Positions 1 through 11,814 of a stretch of DNA of 64,000 nucleotides are shown piece after piece. The notes under the pieces were generated by a model. It did not search any database. It was not told the origin of the DNA and saw only the letters and a list, made by a program, of their open reading frames with translations. Both the position numbers and the translations under genes were made by a program. Within the stretch, counting starts at the first letter, position 1; the number at the start of each line of letters is the position of its first letter. Source of the stretch: Ryuthela nishihirai (Eukaryota; Arthropoda; Arachnida; Araneae; Heptathelidae); contig JAWZYU010000034.1 in assembly GCA_038380435.1 (NCBI GenBank), positions 20,005,404 through 20,069,403 of the forward strand. Reading direction: 5' to 3'.

Positions 1-254
1 ATTCGTATACTGCAAGTCCCAGGTTTAAGCCCCACCTGGGCCAGGACTTATCTTCGCAAAACTCCTTGCCTTTGGTTAATAGGGGACACTGATGAACTTG
101 GAAAGGCCGCAGTTCGTCGGAAGGAATGTTAACTCGTGGCCCGTGTGCAGGAGAGCCATACCCTGTGCACGGTTTTAACGGAAGGCTACCATCTATCCAG
201 TGGGTCCCTCCTTCAACCTTCTCAGGGTTCTTGTGTCCTGACCATTTAGACCAT
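1..254 (+). repeat. SINE-A copy, diverged, cut by another SINE-A
   Basis: Plus-strand SINE-A. It begins in the middle of the tRNA-like head (B-box region) at the window edge and runs through the body to the TTTAGACCATTGTGTGC motif. Its last about 30 bp lie beyond the inserted copy (668-697, ending ATACAACCTAAG). It is more diverged than the copy inserted in it, as expected for the older element. Confidence 0.85.
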
Positions 255-267
255 TGTGTGCAAAAGA

Positions 268-654
268 GGGGCGGGGGTGGCTCAGTCGGTAGCGCGCCAG
301 GCTCGTAATCTGTAGTTCCCAGGTTCGAGTCTCAGCTGGGTCAGCGTTGAGATTTATTTCCGCAAAATTCCCCGCCCTGCCCACGGTCAGTAGGGGACAC
401 CGATGGGCTTGGAAAGGCCGCGTCCGTCGGATCGTACATTAAGCCGTGGCCCCGTGTGCGGAGAGCCATACCCTGTGCACGTTAAAGAACACGCTGGATG
501 GCCTTGACGGGAGGCTACCATCTGTCTCCCAACAGTTGTTCCAGTGGGTCCCCTCCCCCAACCTTCTCTGAGCCTTCGGGGTCCATGTGACCTGGCCATT
601 TAGCCCATGGTGTGCAAAAATGTGCCGCTCAGAAGTAAAACAACCCAACCCAAA
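268..654 (+). repeat. SINE-A copy nested in the first, 13-bp TSD
   Basis: About 387-bp SINE. The tRNA-like head has an A-box-like GGCTCAGTCGGTAGCGCGC and a perfect B-box-like GGTTCGAGTC; the anticodon-loop-like CTCGTAA would read as Thr(CGT) if it were a tRNA. The body contains GATCGTACATTAAGCC and CACGTTAAAGAACACGC, a pattern resembling conserved invertebrate SINE core regions. The tail is AAACAACCCAACCC. TGTGTGCAAAAGA flanks it on both sides (255-267 and 655-667). Confidence 0.93.
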
Positions 655-697
655 TGTGTGCAAAAGAAATGCCACTCAGAGGTAATACAACCTAAGC

Positions 698-1197
698 ACT
701 GAAAGCATCTACATTAATTTCACTTTCATAAATATTTCGAGAATTGTGAAATTTCGAATACTTGATCAAAATTGCATGTGTAATAACTTTATATTTTTTG
801 TTGCAAATGATCATTTTCAATTGCAGCATTTCGCAAGTAATGAATAGAATCTACTTTCAATCCAAATCTATTACATTAATAAATAATGATCACTTTCCAT
901 CAAAATCTTTCACAAATCACTTTGCATAAGTAATGCACGATGATCACGTTCGTCATAAATCTAGTTCCTCAACAGTAATTTATGTTCACATGACCAAGAT
1001 GCATCTTCATCACCGCTTAAACGAAACCATTTTTTTTCTCAGTTGGAGCCTCATTTGCAGCAGCATCAACTGTATTAGACTTGGTTTCGCATCTCCAAAA
1101 TATCTTCATTTCCATGAATGGTTGGATGAAATTGCCACCAGCTGGAATCTAATATTTCCGATGACAGTGAGCGCTTTGACGGATGTGGGATATTTCT
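698..1197. other. AT-rich flank, nothing recognised
   Basis: About 500 bp between SINE copies, downstream of the dynein gene. The one ORF on the plus strand (933-1199) has no recognisable motif and low-complexity composition. I see no repeat or gene here. Confidence 0.6.
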
Positions 1198-1209
1198 GAT
1201 TTCAGAGTG

Positions 1210-1762
1210 GGTTGGGTTGTTTTACCTCTGAGCGGCACTTTTTTGCACACCATGGGCTAAATGGCCAGGTCACAAGGACCCCGAAGGCTCAGAGAAGGTT
1301 GGGGGAGGGGACCCACTGGAACAGCTGTTGGGAGACAGATGGTAGCCTCCCGTCAAGGCCATCCAGCGTGTTCTTTAACGTTGAGTTGTTTTACCTCTGA
1401 GCGGCAGTTTTTTGCACACCATGGGCTAAATGGCCAGGTCACATGGACTCCGAAGACTCAGAGAAGGTTGGGGGAGGGGACCCACTGGAACAGCTGTTGA
1501 GAGACAGATCGTAGCCTCCCGTCAAGGCCATCCAGCGTGTTCTTTAACGTGCACAGGTATGGCTCTCCCGCACATGGAGCCACGGCTTAAAGTCCCATCC
1601 AAGGAACGGCGGCCTTTCCAAGCCCATCGGTGTCCCCTACTGACCGTGGGCAGGGCGGGGATTTTTGCTGAGATAAATCTCGACACTGACCCAGCTGGGA
1701 CTCGAACCTGGGAACTGCAGATTACGAGCCTGGCGCGCTACCGACTGAGCCACCCCCGCCCC
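1210..1762 (-). repeat. SINE-A copy with internal 3'-half duplication
   Basis: Minus-strand SINE-A of 553 bp instead of about 385. The 3' half, from the TTTTACCTCTGAGCGGC stretch to TTCTTTAACG, occurs twice in tandem (about 1216-1382 and 1386-1551), followed by one tRNA-like head. The whole unit is flanked by a 12-bp duplication GATTTCAGAGTG (1198-1209 and 1763-1774), so it may have inserted already duplicated. Confidence 0.9.
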
Positions 1763-1971
1763 GATTTCAGAGTGAATGCGTCCCAAGTTCAATCGCTTCA
1801 CTCCATATGATCGGAAGATTAATTTCCATCTTTCCCGTGATTGATTGATTAGAGTACAGACCAAGGTAAGCAGACAAGAAAATAATCATTTCCCTCGAAA
1901 ATTGAAGTCCTAGACGTATTTCAGTCAAACAAAACGTAGTTTGTACATCTAGAAATTTTTATGCAACAGAC

Positions 1972-2342
1972 TGGGTTGTTTTATCTTTGAGCAGCATTTT
2001 TTGAACACAATGGGCACACCAAGTCATAAGGATCCCAAAGACTCAAAGAGGGTTGGGAAAGAAGACGCAATGGACAGTTGTTGGGAGACAGATGGTAGCT
2101 TCCTGTCAAGGCCCTGCAGGGTGCTCTTTAATGTTCACAGGGTATGGATCCACACAGTCCACGGCTTAACATCCCATCCTAAGGACGGCAGTATTTCCAA
2201 GCCCATCCATGTCCCCTACTGACCGTGAGCAGGGTAAGGAGTTTTGGGGAGATAAATCTCAACCACTGGCCCAGGTGGGACTCGAACCTGGGACCTGAAG
2301 ATTACGAGCCTGGTACGCTAGCGACTGAGCCACCTCCGCCCC
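1972..2342 (-). repeat. SINE-A copy, diverged
   Basis: Minus-strand SINE-A from the GGGTTGTTTTAT tail to the GGGGCGGAGGTGGCTCAG head (reverse complement at the right end). An imperfect TTTTATGCAACA duplication lies at about 1958-1970 and 2343-2355. It has more substitutions than most copies in the window. Confidence 0.85.
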
Positions 2343-2623
2343 ATTTTATGCAACATTTTATTTTCTCTTTTCCATTGATAATGCGGAACATTTATCGTCG
2401 GAATTTTATATTAAAAGAATATTTCAAAGAAAAGACCATTAATACATCTCATTAGTAACAAAAATGAGAAACGTTTGGAAGTTGTGTTAATGATAGAGAA
2501 ATTCTAACTCCATAATTTCTAAAATAAATGTTTTTGGTTGAATATGAGACTGAAGTTAATAAAGTGTCAATATTGAACGCATTCTAAGAAGATAGCCCAT
2601 TACAAGAATTCTAGTGTTTAAAG

Positions 2624-2817
2624 TAGGGGTTCTCAACGTGGGGTACGCGGTAAAATATTTAGAGGTACGCCGTGAGAGCTCAAAAGTCGCTAGATCTAGT
2701 AACAAAGTAAAAATAACCATTGTTATAACTATAGTTTTATCTGTCTATACAAGGGATACGCCAATTACATACACATTTCCAGGGCGTACGTGAAGCATAA
2801 AAGGTTGAGAACCAGTG
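2624..2817. mobile_element. hAT-type MITE, 8-bp TSD
   Basis: A 194-bp non-autonomous element. Ends TAGGGGTTCTCAAC and GTTGAGAACCAGTG form imperfect terminal inverted repeats of the hAT type. GTTTAAAG is duplicated at 2616-2623 and 2818-2825; 8 bp is the hAT target length. No coding capacity. A second copy of the family lies at 61281-61487. Confidence 0.88.
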
Positions 2818-2825
2818 GTTTAAAG

Positions 2826-3567
2826 TATTACTGAATATGGTTTAATAAAACTTCAGTACATAAGTAGGGAAAATTTAACAGCAGTGTCCTTGATCCTAAT
2901 TTTTTCTCAAATTCTCAATGTCTTTTAGAATGTATCTTATTATGACAGTTTTTTTTTTTCTAATCATATTTTACTTATGAGAATTATTCAACAGTTGCTT
3001 CAATTTTAAATCACTGGGCGACTATCTCTTACTGCTTTGCATGATATCAAATATAATTTTGATAACCAAAATATTAATATATACGCGAACCCTAAATTTA
3101 AAATAAAAAACATAATACCCACATACATCCAAAATTATCATTCTGAGAAAGCCTGTAGAAGGATCTCTCAATACCACGTAACGTTAAACAACAACAATTA
3201 ATTTTAAACGAAGATTATCTAAATACTCGGAGACTATTTCTGTTGCTGTCAAAACCAGTTAAGCTGTAGGAATGAGTGATAGAACTAAATTGGTAGCAGA
3301 TATTTGCCAAGGATGCAGAAGTAGTTTCCCTGCTTTAGAGAAGAATGAAATCTTTCGGGTCCAGAAAACATAGGAATGACTCTCCGTTATATAAACTAAT
3401 AAGCATTAATTTGTTGGTAAAAATGGGTATACTAAGAAAATAACCTTGCAAGAAAAAAAGCCTCAAAAATCTGCAAAGAACCTTTAGAAAATAAAAATGA
3501 ACTACAACAGAAAATTTTTGAGTGAAGATTAATCTATTGACAAGACTTCTAAGGAGTTCAAAATATA
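2826..3567. other. AT-rich intergenic stretch, nothing recognised
   Basis: Very AT-rich with short homopolymers and no coherent ORF or repeat that I recognise. It borders the truncated 3' end of the RTE copy at 3568. Confidence 0.6.
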
Positions 3568-6245
3568 AGAACTGAGATCACCTTTTTTGAATATAGGGAT
3601 AACAATAGCTCTGGTAAAATCCTTAGTAACCATGCCTTTATCATAAAAGATATTCAAAATTTCAGTCATCGAAGTGGGTTGGGTTGTTTTATCTCTGAGC
3701 GGCACTTTTTTGCACACCATGGGCTAAATGGCCAGGTCACATGAACCCCGAAGGCTCAGAGAAGGTTGGGGGAGGGGACCCATTGGAACAGCTGTTGGGA
3801 GACAGATGGTAGCCTCCCGTCAAGGCCATCCAGCATGTTCTTTAATGTGCACAGGGTATGACTCTCCCACTCACGGGGCCACGGCTTAATGTCCCATCCG
3901 ACGGACTTTCCAAGCCCATCGGTGTCCCCTACTGACCGTGGGCAGGGCGGGGAATTTTGCAGAGATAAATCTCAACGCTGACCCAGCTGGGACTCGAACC
4001 TGGGAACTACAGATTACGAGCCTGACGCGCTACCGACTGAGCCACCCCCGCCCCCATCGAAGTGGTAACCAAAACATTCCCAGCTCTAAGCATTTCAGTA
4101 GTAATTTCATCTACCCCTGGGGATTTATGAAGTTTAAGTTTAGAAATAGCCAAAATAACTTCAGATTGTGTTATAGGGCCAACATTAAAGCCACCAATGC
4201 ATCTATCATCATTGCAAACAATGGGAATAGAACTAACTGCATTGTTTAGAATATCACTGAAATGCTCAGTCCACCTAGCCATGACAGAATCCTCACCTTC
4301 TATAACGTTACCATGTTTATCCATCAATCCCTTATACCTGTCCGTTTTCTACCACAAAAACATTAACTATCTGGTACAGCTCTCTGCTGTTGTGCTGTCT
4401 AAATGCTTCCTCGGCTTTGTCAGCCAAGCCATCAAGCCAAAGATTCTTATCAGCAGCTAACTGATCCTTTACACGTTTATTAAGCTCTCTGTAATGCTTT
4501 CTATTAGGACCAGTAGGGTATTGATTAAGGACATTCCAGCAGTTCGATCTTTCTGAAATAAGCTCAAGTGCCTTATCACTCAAATAATTTTGCCTTCTCT
4601 GCTCCTTTTTTTCCTAAAAGTGTACTGTTAGTTTCCAAAAAGTCCTGTTTAAAATGGTTCCATTCTTCCTCAACTTCAGTAGTAAGCAAACTATGGCTGT
4701 CATAATGACTAAGTAATCTATCGTGGTAAGCTTTAGCTATAACCGGGTCTTTCAGAGCTTCAGAATTAAAGGTAGATTTTTTTAACCTCAGTACACTTCT
4801 TAAGTTTTAGTTGCATGACACTTTTAACAAGGTAATGGTCAGATCCAATTTCAGCTTCCCTATATGCCCTGGTATTCCTAACAGAACTAGCCCATTTGCT
4901 GTTAATTAATATGTAATCAATCATATTCCTATGCAGCCCATCAGGTGAAATCCATGTGTACTTATGTATGTCGTGGTGTTTGTAATATGTGTTAGTTATT
5001 CTGAAACCATTGAGTTTACTTACCTGTAGGAGACGTTGCCCATTGCCATTGCAGCTACCAATACCAAAAGGGCCTATTACTCCTCCCCACAGGTCAGAGT
5101 CAGTACCAACTTTGGCATTGAAGTCACCAAGAACAAGGGTAATATCTCCTTTCTCGACAGAATTCAAAATATCCTGAAGTTGTCCGTAAAACCTATCCTT
5201 CTCATCCTCATCGGCATCCTCAGTGGGGGCATAACAGCAGATAACATTCAAGTCTTTAACGCTTGTCTGAACTTTTGATGTAAGAAACCTTTCATTAATG
5301 CACTCATATCCTAGAAGAGCATCACTAGCGTGTCTGCTGAGAAGCAGATCCACGCCTTGGTGATGTTTATTGTCTTCCCTCCCTGAAAAGAGAAATTTAA
5401 CGTTATTTTATAGAAGTTGACTTTTATCTGTCTATCTGGTCTCTTGCAAGCCGGGAATATCTAAATTATAATGGTGGAATTCTTGTGTGAGGACATCAAA
5501 AGGAAAAGCTCTGTGCAGAGTCCTCCATTCCAACTACCTATGGAGAGAAAATGGTTAGTGGGATGTTTAAAGAAACTATGTTTATTGAGAGAGGGAATGC
5601 CGACAATATCAAACAGCCCCCTCATCGCAAACATGGGGCAAAGACCCGTTCCTCCACCACTGAAATCTGAAACCATCTACATTGGAAGACTTCCTCCAAT
5701 GTAGAATTTGATGATGCCAGTAGAAGCAAAGAGTTCAAGTGCCTGTGATGACCTCTGCTCAGAATTATCCAACAACTGATAAAGCATATCCTATGTATCT
5801 ATTCACTTGGGGTTGTCAACCCACAAACAAACATAAAATGCAGCAGAAAATTTTCCCTCTCAGAAGCCCATCAGTGCAATAAGTTCAGAATCCATAATTA
5901 AGCTCAGAGCCATTATTCCATTCAGGTTGGTATATATGGTTAGCACCAGGACCCTATGTGGTTGACCACTCCTCAGCAGGTAGAAAAAAAAGAAAAGTAA
6001 CCAGAGTTGTCCAGATCAGTAGGCCACACTAATCTGGCAGCACTCGCCTTCCGTTCACTTCCACAAGAGAGTATCTCTTTTGAAAGGTACTAACGGTCTG
6101 CACCACGAGAAGGCGGGGTCGGACATTAGGTGCAAGCCTGGCCGGTTCAATGCATCATCACAGGGTACTGGTGAAATAGCTCTCCTTCCAGTGACTACCC
6201 GTTTCACCTGACCTGTGGCACTATTACATGATAGCCGACATCGTA
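3568..6245 (-). mobile_element. RTE-type LINE, 3'-truncated, cut by a SINE
   Basis: Minus-strand non-LTR element. The 5' part near 6080-6245 matches the 5' parts of other copies (51700-51830, 58190-58250). The endonuclease segment (4766-5353) has VLGDFNAKVG, YTWISPDGLHRNMIDYIL and GSDHYLV, typical APE-type motifs of RTE elements. Linker and start-of-RT segments follow (4332-4583, 4067-4327, 3568-3667). The rest of RT and the 3' tail are missing. Several frameshifts; non-functional. It lies just downstream of the dynein 3' end, in the same orientation. Confidence 0.9.
3678..4054 (-). repeat. SINE-A copy inside the RTE element, 11-bp TSD
   Basis: Minus-strand SINE-A inserted into the RT region of the RTE copy. 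CATCGAAGTGG is duplicated at 3667-3677 and 4055-4065. It is therefore younger than the host element. Confidence 0.93.
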
Positions 6246-6364
6246 ATTCTCCCCTTTATATGCCTTACATCGTGGGTGACGTCATCCCTGTGATATGCAT
6301 ACAGATAATTGTACGTATTCCAGTCGCCATTGTGTTTCCATTATTTTGATAAAACCCTGTAAAT

Positions 6365-6580
6365 AATGATGAAATTAGACGGAGGAAACAATCCCCAATG
6401 AGTACCATCCTTTGCAGGGAAAGACTGCATTGGCTTAGCCATATATCACATACCTGCAAAACTCCATATTAGTGAATAGAATTATGAAAAATATACCTAA
6501 CGCCTCAGAAAATAAAAACCTAGAATGCAATCTGTGGATAATGCCAAACAGGACCTTGTTAGAATTGGCCTAAAGTGGCA
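6365..6580 (+). mobile_element. RTE LINE 3' fragment
   Basis: Matches the region shortly before the RTE 3' end, including ACAGGACCTTGTTAGAATTG, also seen at 53546-53570 and in reverse at 55035-55060. Strongly diverged. It lies about 330 bp past the dynein stop, in antisense to the gene. Confidence 0.65.
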
Positions 6581-6779
6581 TCAAGTCCATACATAGACAT
6601 ATATGGACAACTAGTGGTTCGAATGCTGTAGCAGTTGACTTCTTGAGGATTATGTGCACATGTATATAATTTTTTGTGAATGAATTTAGCAAAGATGCTA
6701 AATTCAAAGAAAGATGAAGAACTATTAGTGATGAAGATGAAGAGAAAAGATGAAGGACTATCAGTGATGGCAATAATAT

Positions 6780-6785
6780 TTTAAT
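6780..6785 (-). promoter_or_regulatory. Possible poly(A) signal of the dynein gene
   Basis: ATTAAA on the minus strand, about 126 nt after the dynein stop codon. No AATAAA occurs on the minus strand between the stop and the RTE fragment at 6365-6580, so this common variant is the best candidate. Weak evidence on its own. Confidence 0.3.
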
Positions 6786-6910
6786 ACGTTTGGCACTAAA
6801 TGTATCAAATAACAATAAAACTAATATATCAAATAACAATAAAACTCATAAATAGAACAATACAGAAATACAGAACTAAGCGTAATGTAAAAAATATACA
6901 GTATATGTTC

Positions 6911-7117
6911 TCAGTCATCTAATTGACACAAAAGCGCCACTCCTCGGTTAATCCAGTGTTTAGAAGGTTTGTCTGATGATAACTCCACGTTAAGGACGAA
7001 ATTGGTCGAATGTCCTGTAGTGCTAAGAGTCCCTCTGCGAGCACTTGTTTTGTATACTGGGCAGTTGTATGATGGTAAATCTAAAATTTTCTCCCTACTT
7101 TCCGGCTTAATCCACAT
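6911..7117 (-). CDS. Dynein heavy chain last exon with stop codon
   Basis: Encodes [20 protein letters not shown], then [20 protein letters not shown] and the terminal [15 protein letters not shown], followed by TGA. This is the invariant extreme C-terminus of axonemal heavy chains. The ATG at its start is not a translation start: it follows an AG acceptor (TTCAG) and continues LPV of exon 10 in phase 0. The exon is preceded by a 1.1-kb intron. Confidence 0.97.
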   Translation of the reverse strand: MWIKPESREKILDLPSYNCPVYKTSARRGTLSTTGHSTNFVLNVELSSDKPSKHWINRGVALLCQLDD

Positions 7118-8223
7118 CTGAACACCTTGAGTTAAGGAAGTCGATAAACGGAAATGCTATAATGAAAACTCAGATAATTAGATATATTGTCGTGCCCACA
7201 TTTCTCGAAATGTGGCCTCGATGTATTTTTCAGGGCTAGATCACACCCGACACATTGTTATTACGTCGTTCAGGTCTTACCTTTTCCACCTTTCAAGTTT
7301 TGCTCTCAGACACTCGTACTGAAGAAAAAGGTAGCCCATGGGGCCCGGACTGAAATTCGTATAAGATGAGATTCCATCAACCAAAGAGATCTCAGCTAAG
7401 GAGTAAACAAATGGACAACAGGGTCGAATAGATGGCTGGATTCTCCCGTTCGATACCAGTACACCAATCGCCAAATCCCGCAACAATCCACATGGATTTC
7501 ATCAAGCCTGCAGCGAGGTTAGCCAGCATAGAGAGAAGAGCACTTTCTTTCGCCCCCTTGTCTTTGTGGAATGAAAAGTCGAACAACGTGGAAGCATTTC
7601 TGGTCGTCCGAACGATGGTGTGTGTGATAAAGAAAAACATTTCAGGACTCAAATATGCGTGCAGCTGGGATAAAATTGACCCAGGCCAACCACATGCCAG
7701 TACAAGTCACGATGTGAAAGTGAAGGACACGTTTTCGGATGAGCAGTAGATTTCTGAGATCAACAAAACTACCAGTCTGACACCAGTGAGCGAGAGTCTC
7801 ATCGCATCCCTGCAACATTGAAGGAACAAGGTATGGTCATTTTTCCGCTCTGGTTTCTCCATTTTAGCTAGAAAAAGATTTGTCACCGACAGACCTCTTG
7901 ACCAATCTTGACCAAGTCTTGTACCTGACTTATACAGGAAAAGGGAATTATTAGTTAGTGTAAAAATAAATACGTTGAAATGGAATGATCCCGTACTGAG
8001 CCCATTATTCAAAAGGTAAAGCAACAGGTTATTAGTTAGGTGTATATAATAATTTGTCCCATTCAGTTTACATTTAACTCACGGAACAAATATGCACAAA
8101 AAACAAATATACTGGTATCTGAAAATAGTAGGAGAAAAAAGTAGTGATATTGCACACTGGTCCACTTTCACCAGTAGATAAATATGAGATCTATATAATA
8201 CAAATTTTATACATAAAGGATAC
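7118..8223. other. Dynein intron, no known repeat recognised
   Basis: 1.1-kb intron between the last two exons. It contains a plus-strand ORF of 105 codons (7432-7749) and an overlapping minus-strand ORF (7707-8024). Neither shows a motif I recognise, and both may be chance or an unrecognised repeat relic. The base composition around 7400-7900 is less AT-rich than in flanking introns. Confidence 0.6.
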
Positions 8224-8313
8224 CACAGGTAGCGTATCATAAAGAACTTTGGGATATGACTCTCCAATGACCATTTTCTCTCTATCCCATCGAGCACCTT
8301 CCAAAAATAGACC
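8224..8313 (-). CDS. Dynein heavy chain exon (window exon 10)
   Basis: Exactly 30 codons in phase 0: [20 protein letters not shown] then [20 protein letters not shown] plus the IGES motif is diagnostic of dynein heavy chains. Acceptor TTTTCCAG, donor GTATCC. Confidence 0.96.
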
Positions 8314-9750
8314 CTGGAAAACGAAGTACAGTATATGCAATCATTAAGATCAGTACTAAAAACTCTATATTTCAGTGAATTAAGAGGTAGTTTTATATCT
8401 ATAATTGAACTAAACAAACCTAGTGTAGTAAGACAAAGTCACTTTCACAGATAATGCTATGACAACGACGACATGACGTTCTGAAGCCGGTTGCTTTATG
8501 TTTAGCTCTCCAAATTTCTTTCAGTTGCTGTATATTTTTTTATACAGTGCAAAGAATTTGTAAATCCTAACTGACGTAAAGATAGTTATATAATAAATTG
8601 AAAACTTCAATCATTCAAAGACTGATCATTATACTCTAGCTAATATTAAGTTTTTGAAATAATGATAATGAAGTAAATTAAACGTTAAGTAAATGATTCA
8701 AACTGTAAAAGATGCAAAAAAACAAAGTTTTCTTATAGAAACTGATTTTCTTTATAACATATCTTTCTTTGTTTTAGCAGAATAAAAGACAAATTTATGC
8801 TTCGAAAATGAAACCTGATATCCACCATATTTTTTCCAAAACTGGATTTTCCTATTACGTATTTTATATTTTATTTCTATTAATGGAATCGTAAGTGATA
8901 ATTATTATTGGATAAGATAGTCTTTTGTCTCTGTTGCTTCATGTTCTTCTACACAGGTAGAAAATTATATTATTATTATAATATTATTATGATATTATTT
9001 AATTAAAATATTATTTATAAATATATATATGTATCCAGTATTAAGGAACCAACTTGTAATTTTCTTGATATGATAACCAAATCTTTCTTTAAACAAATAA
9101 TCAACAATTATTAAAATTTCAAAATCTTAGGTCTCGTGACATACCCAAAGAGGGAGGGGGAGTGCTTCAGTGCTCAAAAGCCCTAACCTACTTTTAGAGT
9201 AGCTGGTCACTTAAACAGTCGTATCAGAATAATATGACCACCTACCATTCGTATTATTAGGTAGGTGGTAATATTATTCTGATACGACTGTGTATGTCTG
9301 GCAAGACATCTTTCACTGGGACTAAATAACGTCAATCCTAACAGATCACGTGAGTCTAACAATTAAAAAACAAAAATCACAGGTTTATTAAATGCTACAA
9401 AATGCTTTTGCTGTCTTGAAGACGTTGGTGATACTATCTACACAATCGGCCCCCTAAGGAACAACTCATAAAAATAAGAAACTTTTAACTATTGCTACGT
9501 GTAAACTAACGTTAAGGTAAGTGAGACACTGAGTTCAGCCTACCAATTATTTCCAATGTCCCTGGTTTGTTCACATGGGATAACCCCCTCCAGTGGTCTT
9601 CTGGCCAAGGTAAGGTAAAATGATCTCACTAATTCCAAAGTAATAGCTTGCACTCCAATGTCGTTCACGGCTCACCATGAAACTTTTAAAACAAACAATC
9701 AACTGGTTTATAACATACAACTGGCTGGGGTTTTTTCGCGATGTGTTGTC
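8314..9750. other. Intron sequence apart from one hairpin
   Basis: AT-rich intronic DNA on the 3' side of the large 13.9-kb intron. Apart from the hairpin at 9215-9291 I see only short AT microsatellite-like tracts near 8960-9030. No ORF of note. Confidence 0.6.
9215..9291. repeat. Hairpin, 32-bp arms, 13-nt loop
   Basis: Arms 9215-9246 and 9260-9291 are complementary with one mismatch. The sequence is unrelated to the known elements in the window. Confidence 0.95.
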
Positions 9751-9761
9751 CATTGGATAGG

Positions 9762-10146
9762 GGGGCGGGGGTGGCTCATAGCGCGCCAGGCTCGTAATCT
9801 GTAGTTCCCAGGTTCGAGTCCCAGCTGGGTCAGTGTTAAGATTTATCTCCGCAAAATTCCCCGCCCTGCCTACGGTCAGTAGGGGACACTGATGGGCTTG
9901 GAAAGGCAGCCGTCCGTCGGATGGGACGTTAAGCCGTGGCCCCGTGTGCGGGAGAGCCATACCCTGTGCACGTTAAAGAACACGCTGGATGGCCTTGACG
10001 GGAGGCTACCATCTGTCTCCTAACAGCTATTCCAGTGGGTCCCCTCCCCCAACCTTCTCTGAGCCTTCGGGGTCCATGTGACCTGGCCATTTAGCCCATG
10101 GTGTGCAAAAAAGTGCCCCTCAGAGGTAAAACAACCCAACCCAACC
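9762..10146 (+). repeat. SINE-A copy, 11-bp TSD
   Basis: Full-length plus-strand SINE-A with a slightly shortened A box and an extended ACAACCCAACCCAACC tail. CATTGGATAGG is duplicated at 9751-9761 and 10147-10157. Close to the family consensus, so relatively young. Confidence 0.94.
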
Positions 10147-10157
10147 CATTGGATAGG

Positions 10158-11182
10158 AAGTAAACCTATTTACTGTGCTTCATCCTGGCAGTACCAATTA
10201 TCATAAGCTGCTGGTGGCATTGCGCAAGAGAAAAGTGCACCGCCCACCATCGTTGGCCTGTTGCGGTGAGCTTTTATTGCCCAGAGAAGTGTGGTTACGG
10301 TTGACAGCACATTTGGGGAGTGAGAAACCAAAGCCCATGCAAAATACGTAAATAATTCACAATTCTGGATGAAAGCACTGATCTAAACAGCTAAGTCTGG
10401 TTTAAGCTGTCAATGTAACGAAACGATTTCTTTTTATAAAAAATGCGCTTCTTCTATGAGGGTGAAAATGGGCACTTTGCTCAATGTTCAACTATCCAGA
10501 ATGGGGACATTGTATGTTAAGTTTCTGATATTGTTCCAGGGCTCCCCAATGGCTAATGACAACTGTGATTACTCGCTTTGGATTCTCACCTTCCTTCATT
10601 GAAAGTGTTGATCTCCTTCTGTTGGGCTGTGTTTCGGGTAAATGTTCCACTCATGATGTACCTAGTTTATGCACCATTTACTCTCATTACTGCTTGGGCA
10701 CTGACTCAACTGCTGGGGGGAAGTGCAAGGATCTATTCTCTGTGCTTGATCCGAGGTTTACTCAATTTCATTTTGGACCATCATAACAGTTGCTTTTCAG
10801 TAACTGACATCCTGGCCTATTATCCTAGACATGACCCACTCCAGTTTAGCTTTGGGATCATCATTCGACTCGAGGTCCTTTCATTTACTTCACCCAAGGG
10901 GTCACTACCGACATAAGACAGATTTTAAGGTTGATTAAATTTAAATCATGCACTTGGTTTCAATTGCTGGGATACTGTTTTTGGCTCAGTTATTATTTTC
11001 CCACTTTATTTTATTTACCTCCCTGCATGCGGCTCATGTTTTCATCCAACTGTGATCATTTGAATCAACCGAAATTGGAAATGACGATGAGGCAGTAGGG
11101 ATTAAAGATGGCGGTGATCGTAGCTGTGATTGATAATCTAGCATCCCAAATACACAAGAATGCAAACGAGTGCCCCATGGAA
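10158..11182. other. Intron stretch with an unexplained 112-codon ORF
   Basis: Contains two overlapping plus-strand ORFs (10556-10786 and 10578-10916). The longer is hydrophobic (FCWAVFRVNVPLMMYLVY is typical of it) but matches no family I recognise. No terminal repeats or target duplications were found around it. Possibly an unrecognised repeat. Confidence 0.5.
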
Positions 11183-11570
11183 GGTTGGGTTGGGTTGTTT
11201 TACCTCTGAGCGGCACTTTTTTGCACACCATGGGCTAAATGGCCAGGTCACATGGACCCCGAAGGCTCAGAGAAGGTTGGGGGAGGGGACCCACTGGAAC
11301 AGCTGTTGGGAGACAGACGGTAGCCTCCTGTCAAGGCCATCCAGCGTGTTCTTTAACGTGCACAGGGTATGGCTCTCCCGCACACAGGGCACGGCTTAAC
11401 ATCCCATCCAATGGACGGCGGCCTTTCCAAGCCCATCGGTGTCCCCTACTGACCGTGGGCAGGGCGGGGAATTTTGCGGAGATAAATCTCAACACTGACC
11501 CAGCTGGGACTCGAACCTGGGAACTACAGATTACGAGCCTAGCGCGCTACCGACTGAGCCCCCCCCCCCC
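11183..11570 (-). repeat. SINE-A copy
   Basis: Minus-strand SINE-A, tail at left (GGGTTGGGTTGTTTTACC), tRNA head at right ending in a run of 12 C. CCCCATGGA occurs just before it (11173-11181) and again near 11581, with a few unmatched bases between the head and the repeat, so the duplication is likely but imperfect. Confidence 0.9.
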
Positions 11571-11814
11571 TTGCTCGCTCCCCCATGGAGGAATCAAAAT
11601 ATTAATGGTATTTGTTCACAAGTCTCTTTGTCTTAAGTTTATCCTATAGAGAAATACAAATAATGAACATAAAAAAAGCTTTAATTCAATTAAATATATC
11701 ATGATTTATTATAATAATATATTGGATATTAAAATTGTTTAAGCGAGAAGCATAGATGCTTAAATTAGCATCTTAAAGTTTTTTATCCATAAATATCATA
11801 TTCAGCTTTGAATC

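Noticed and set aside
294..340. tRNA genes at SINE-A heads
   Set aside because: A/B-box-like motifs are present, but stems are incomplete and each continues into the same 300-bp body with a target duplication, so they are SINE promoters.
387..1810. Recurrent ORFs encoding MARSHGPRRLREGWGRG-type and MGRAGNFAEINLN-type peptides
   Set aside because: They recur at every SINE-A copy in whichever frame is open (also 3938, 9571, 11239, 24056, 38308, 54609). They are translations of SINE sequence, not genes.
10556..10916. Possible membrane-protein gene of 112 codons
   Set aside because: No splice context, no homologous motif recognised, two overlapping frames open. Kept only as an unexplained ORF.
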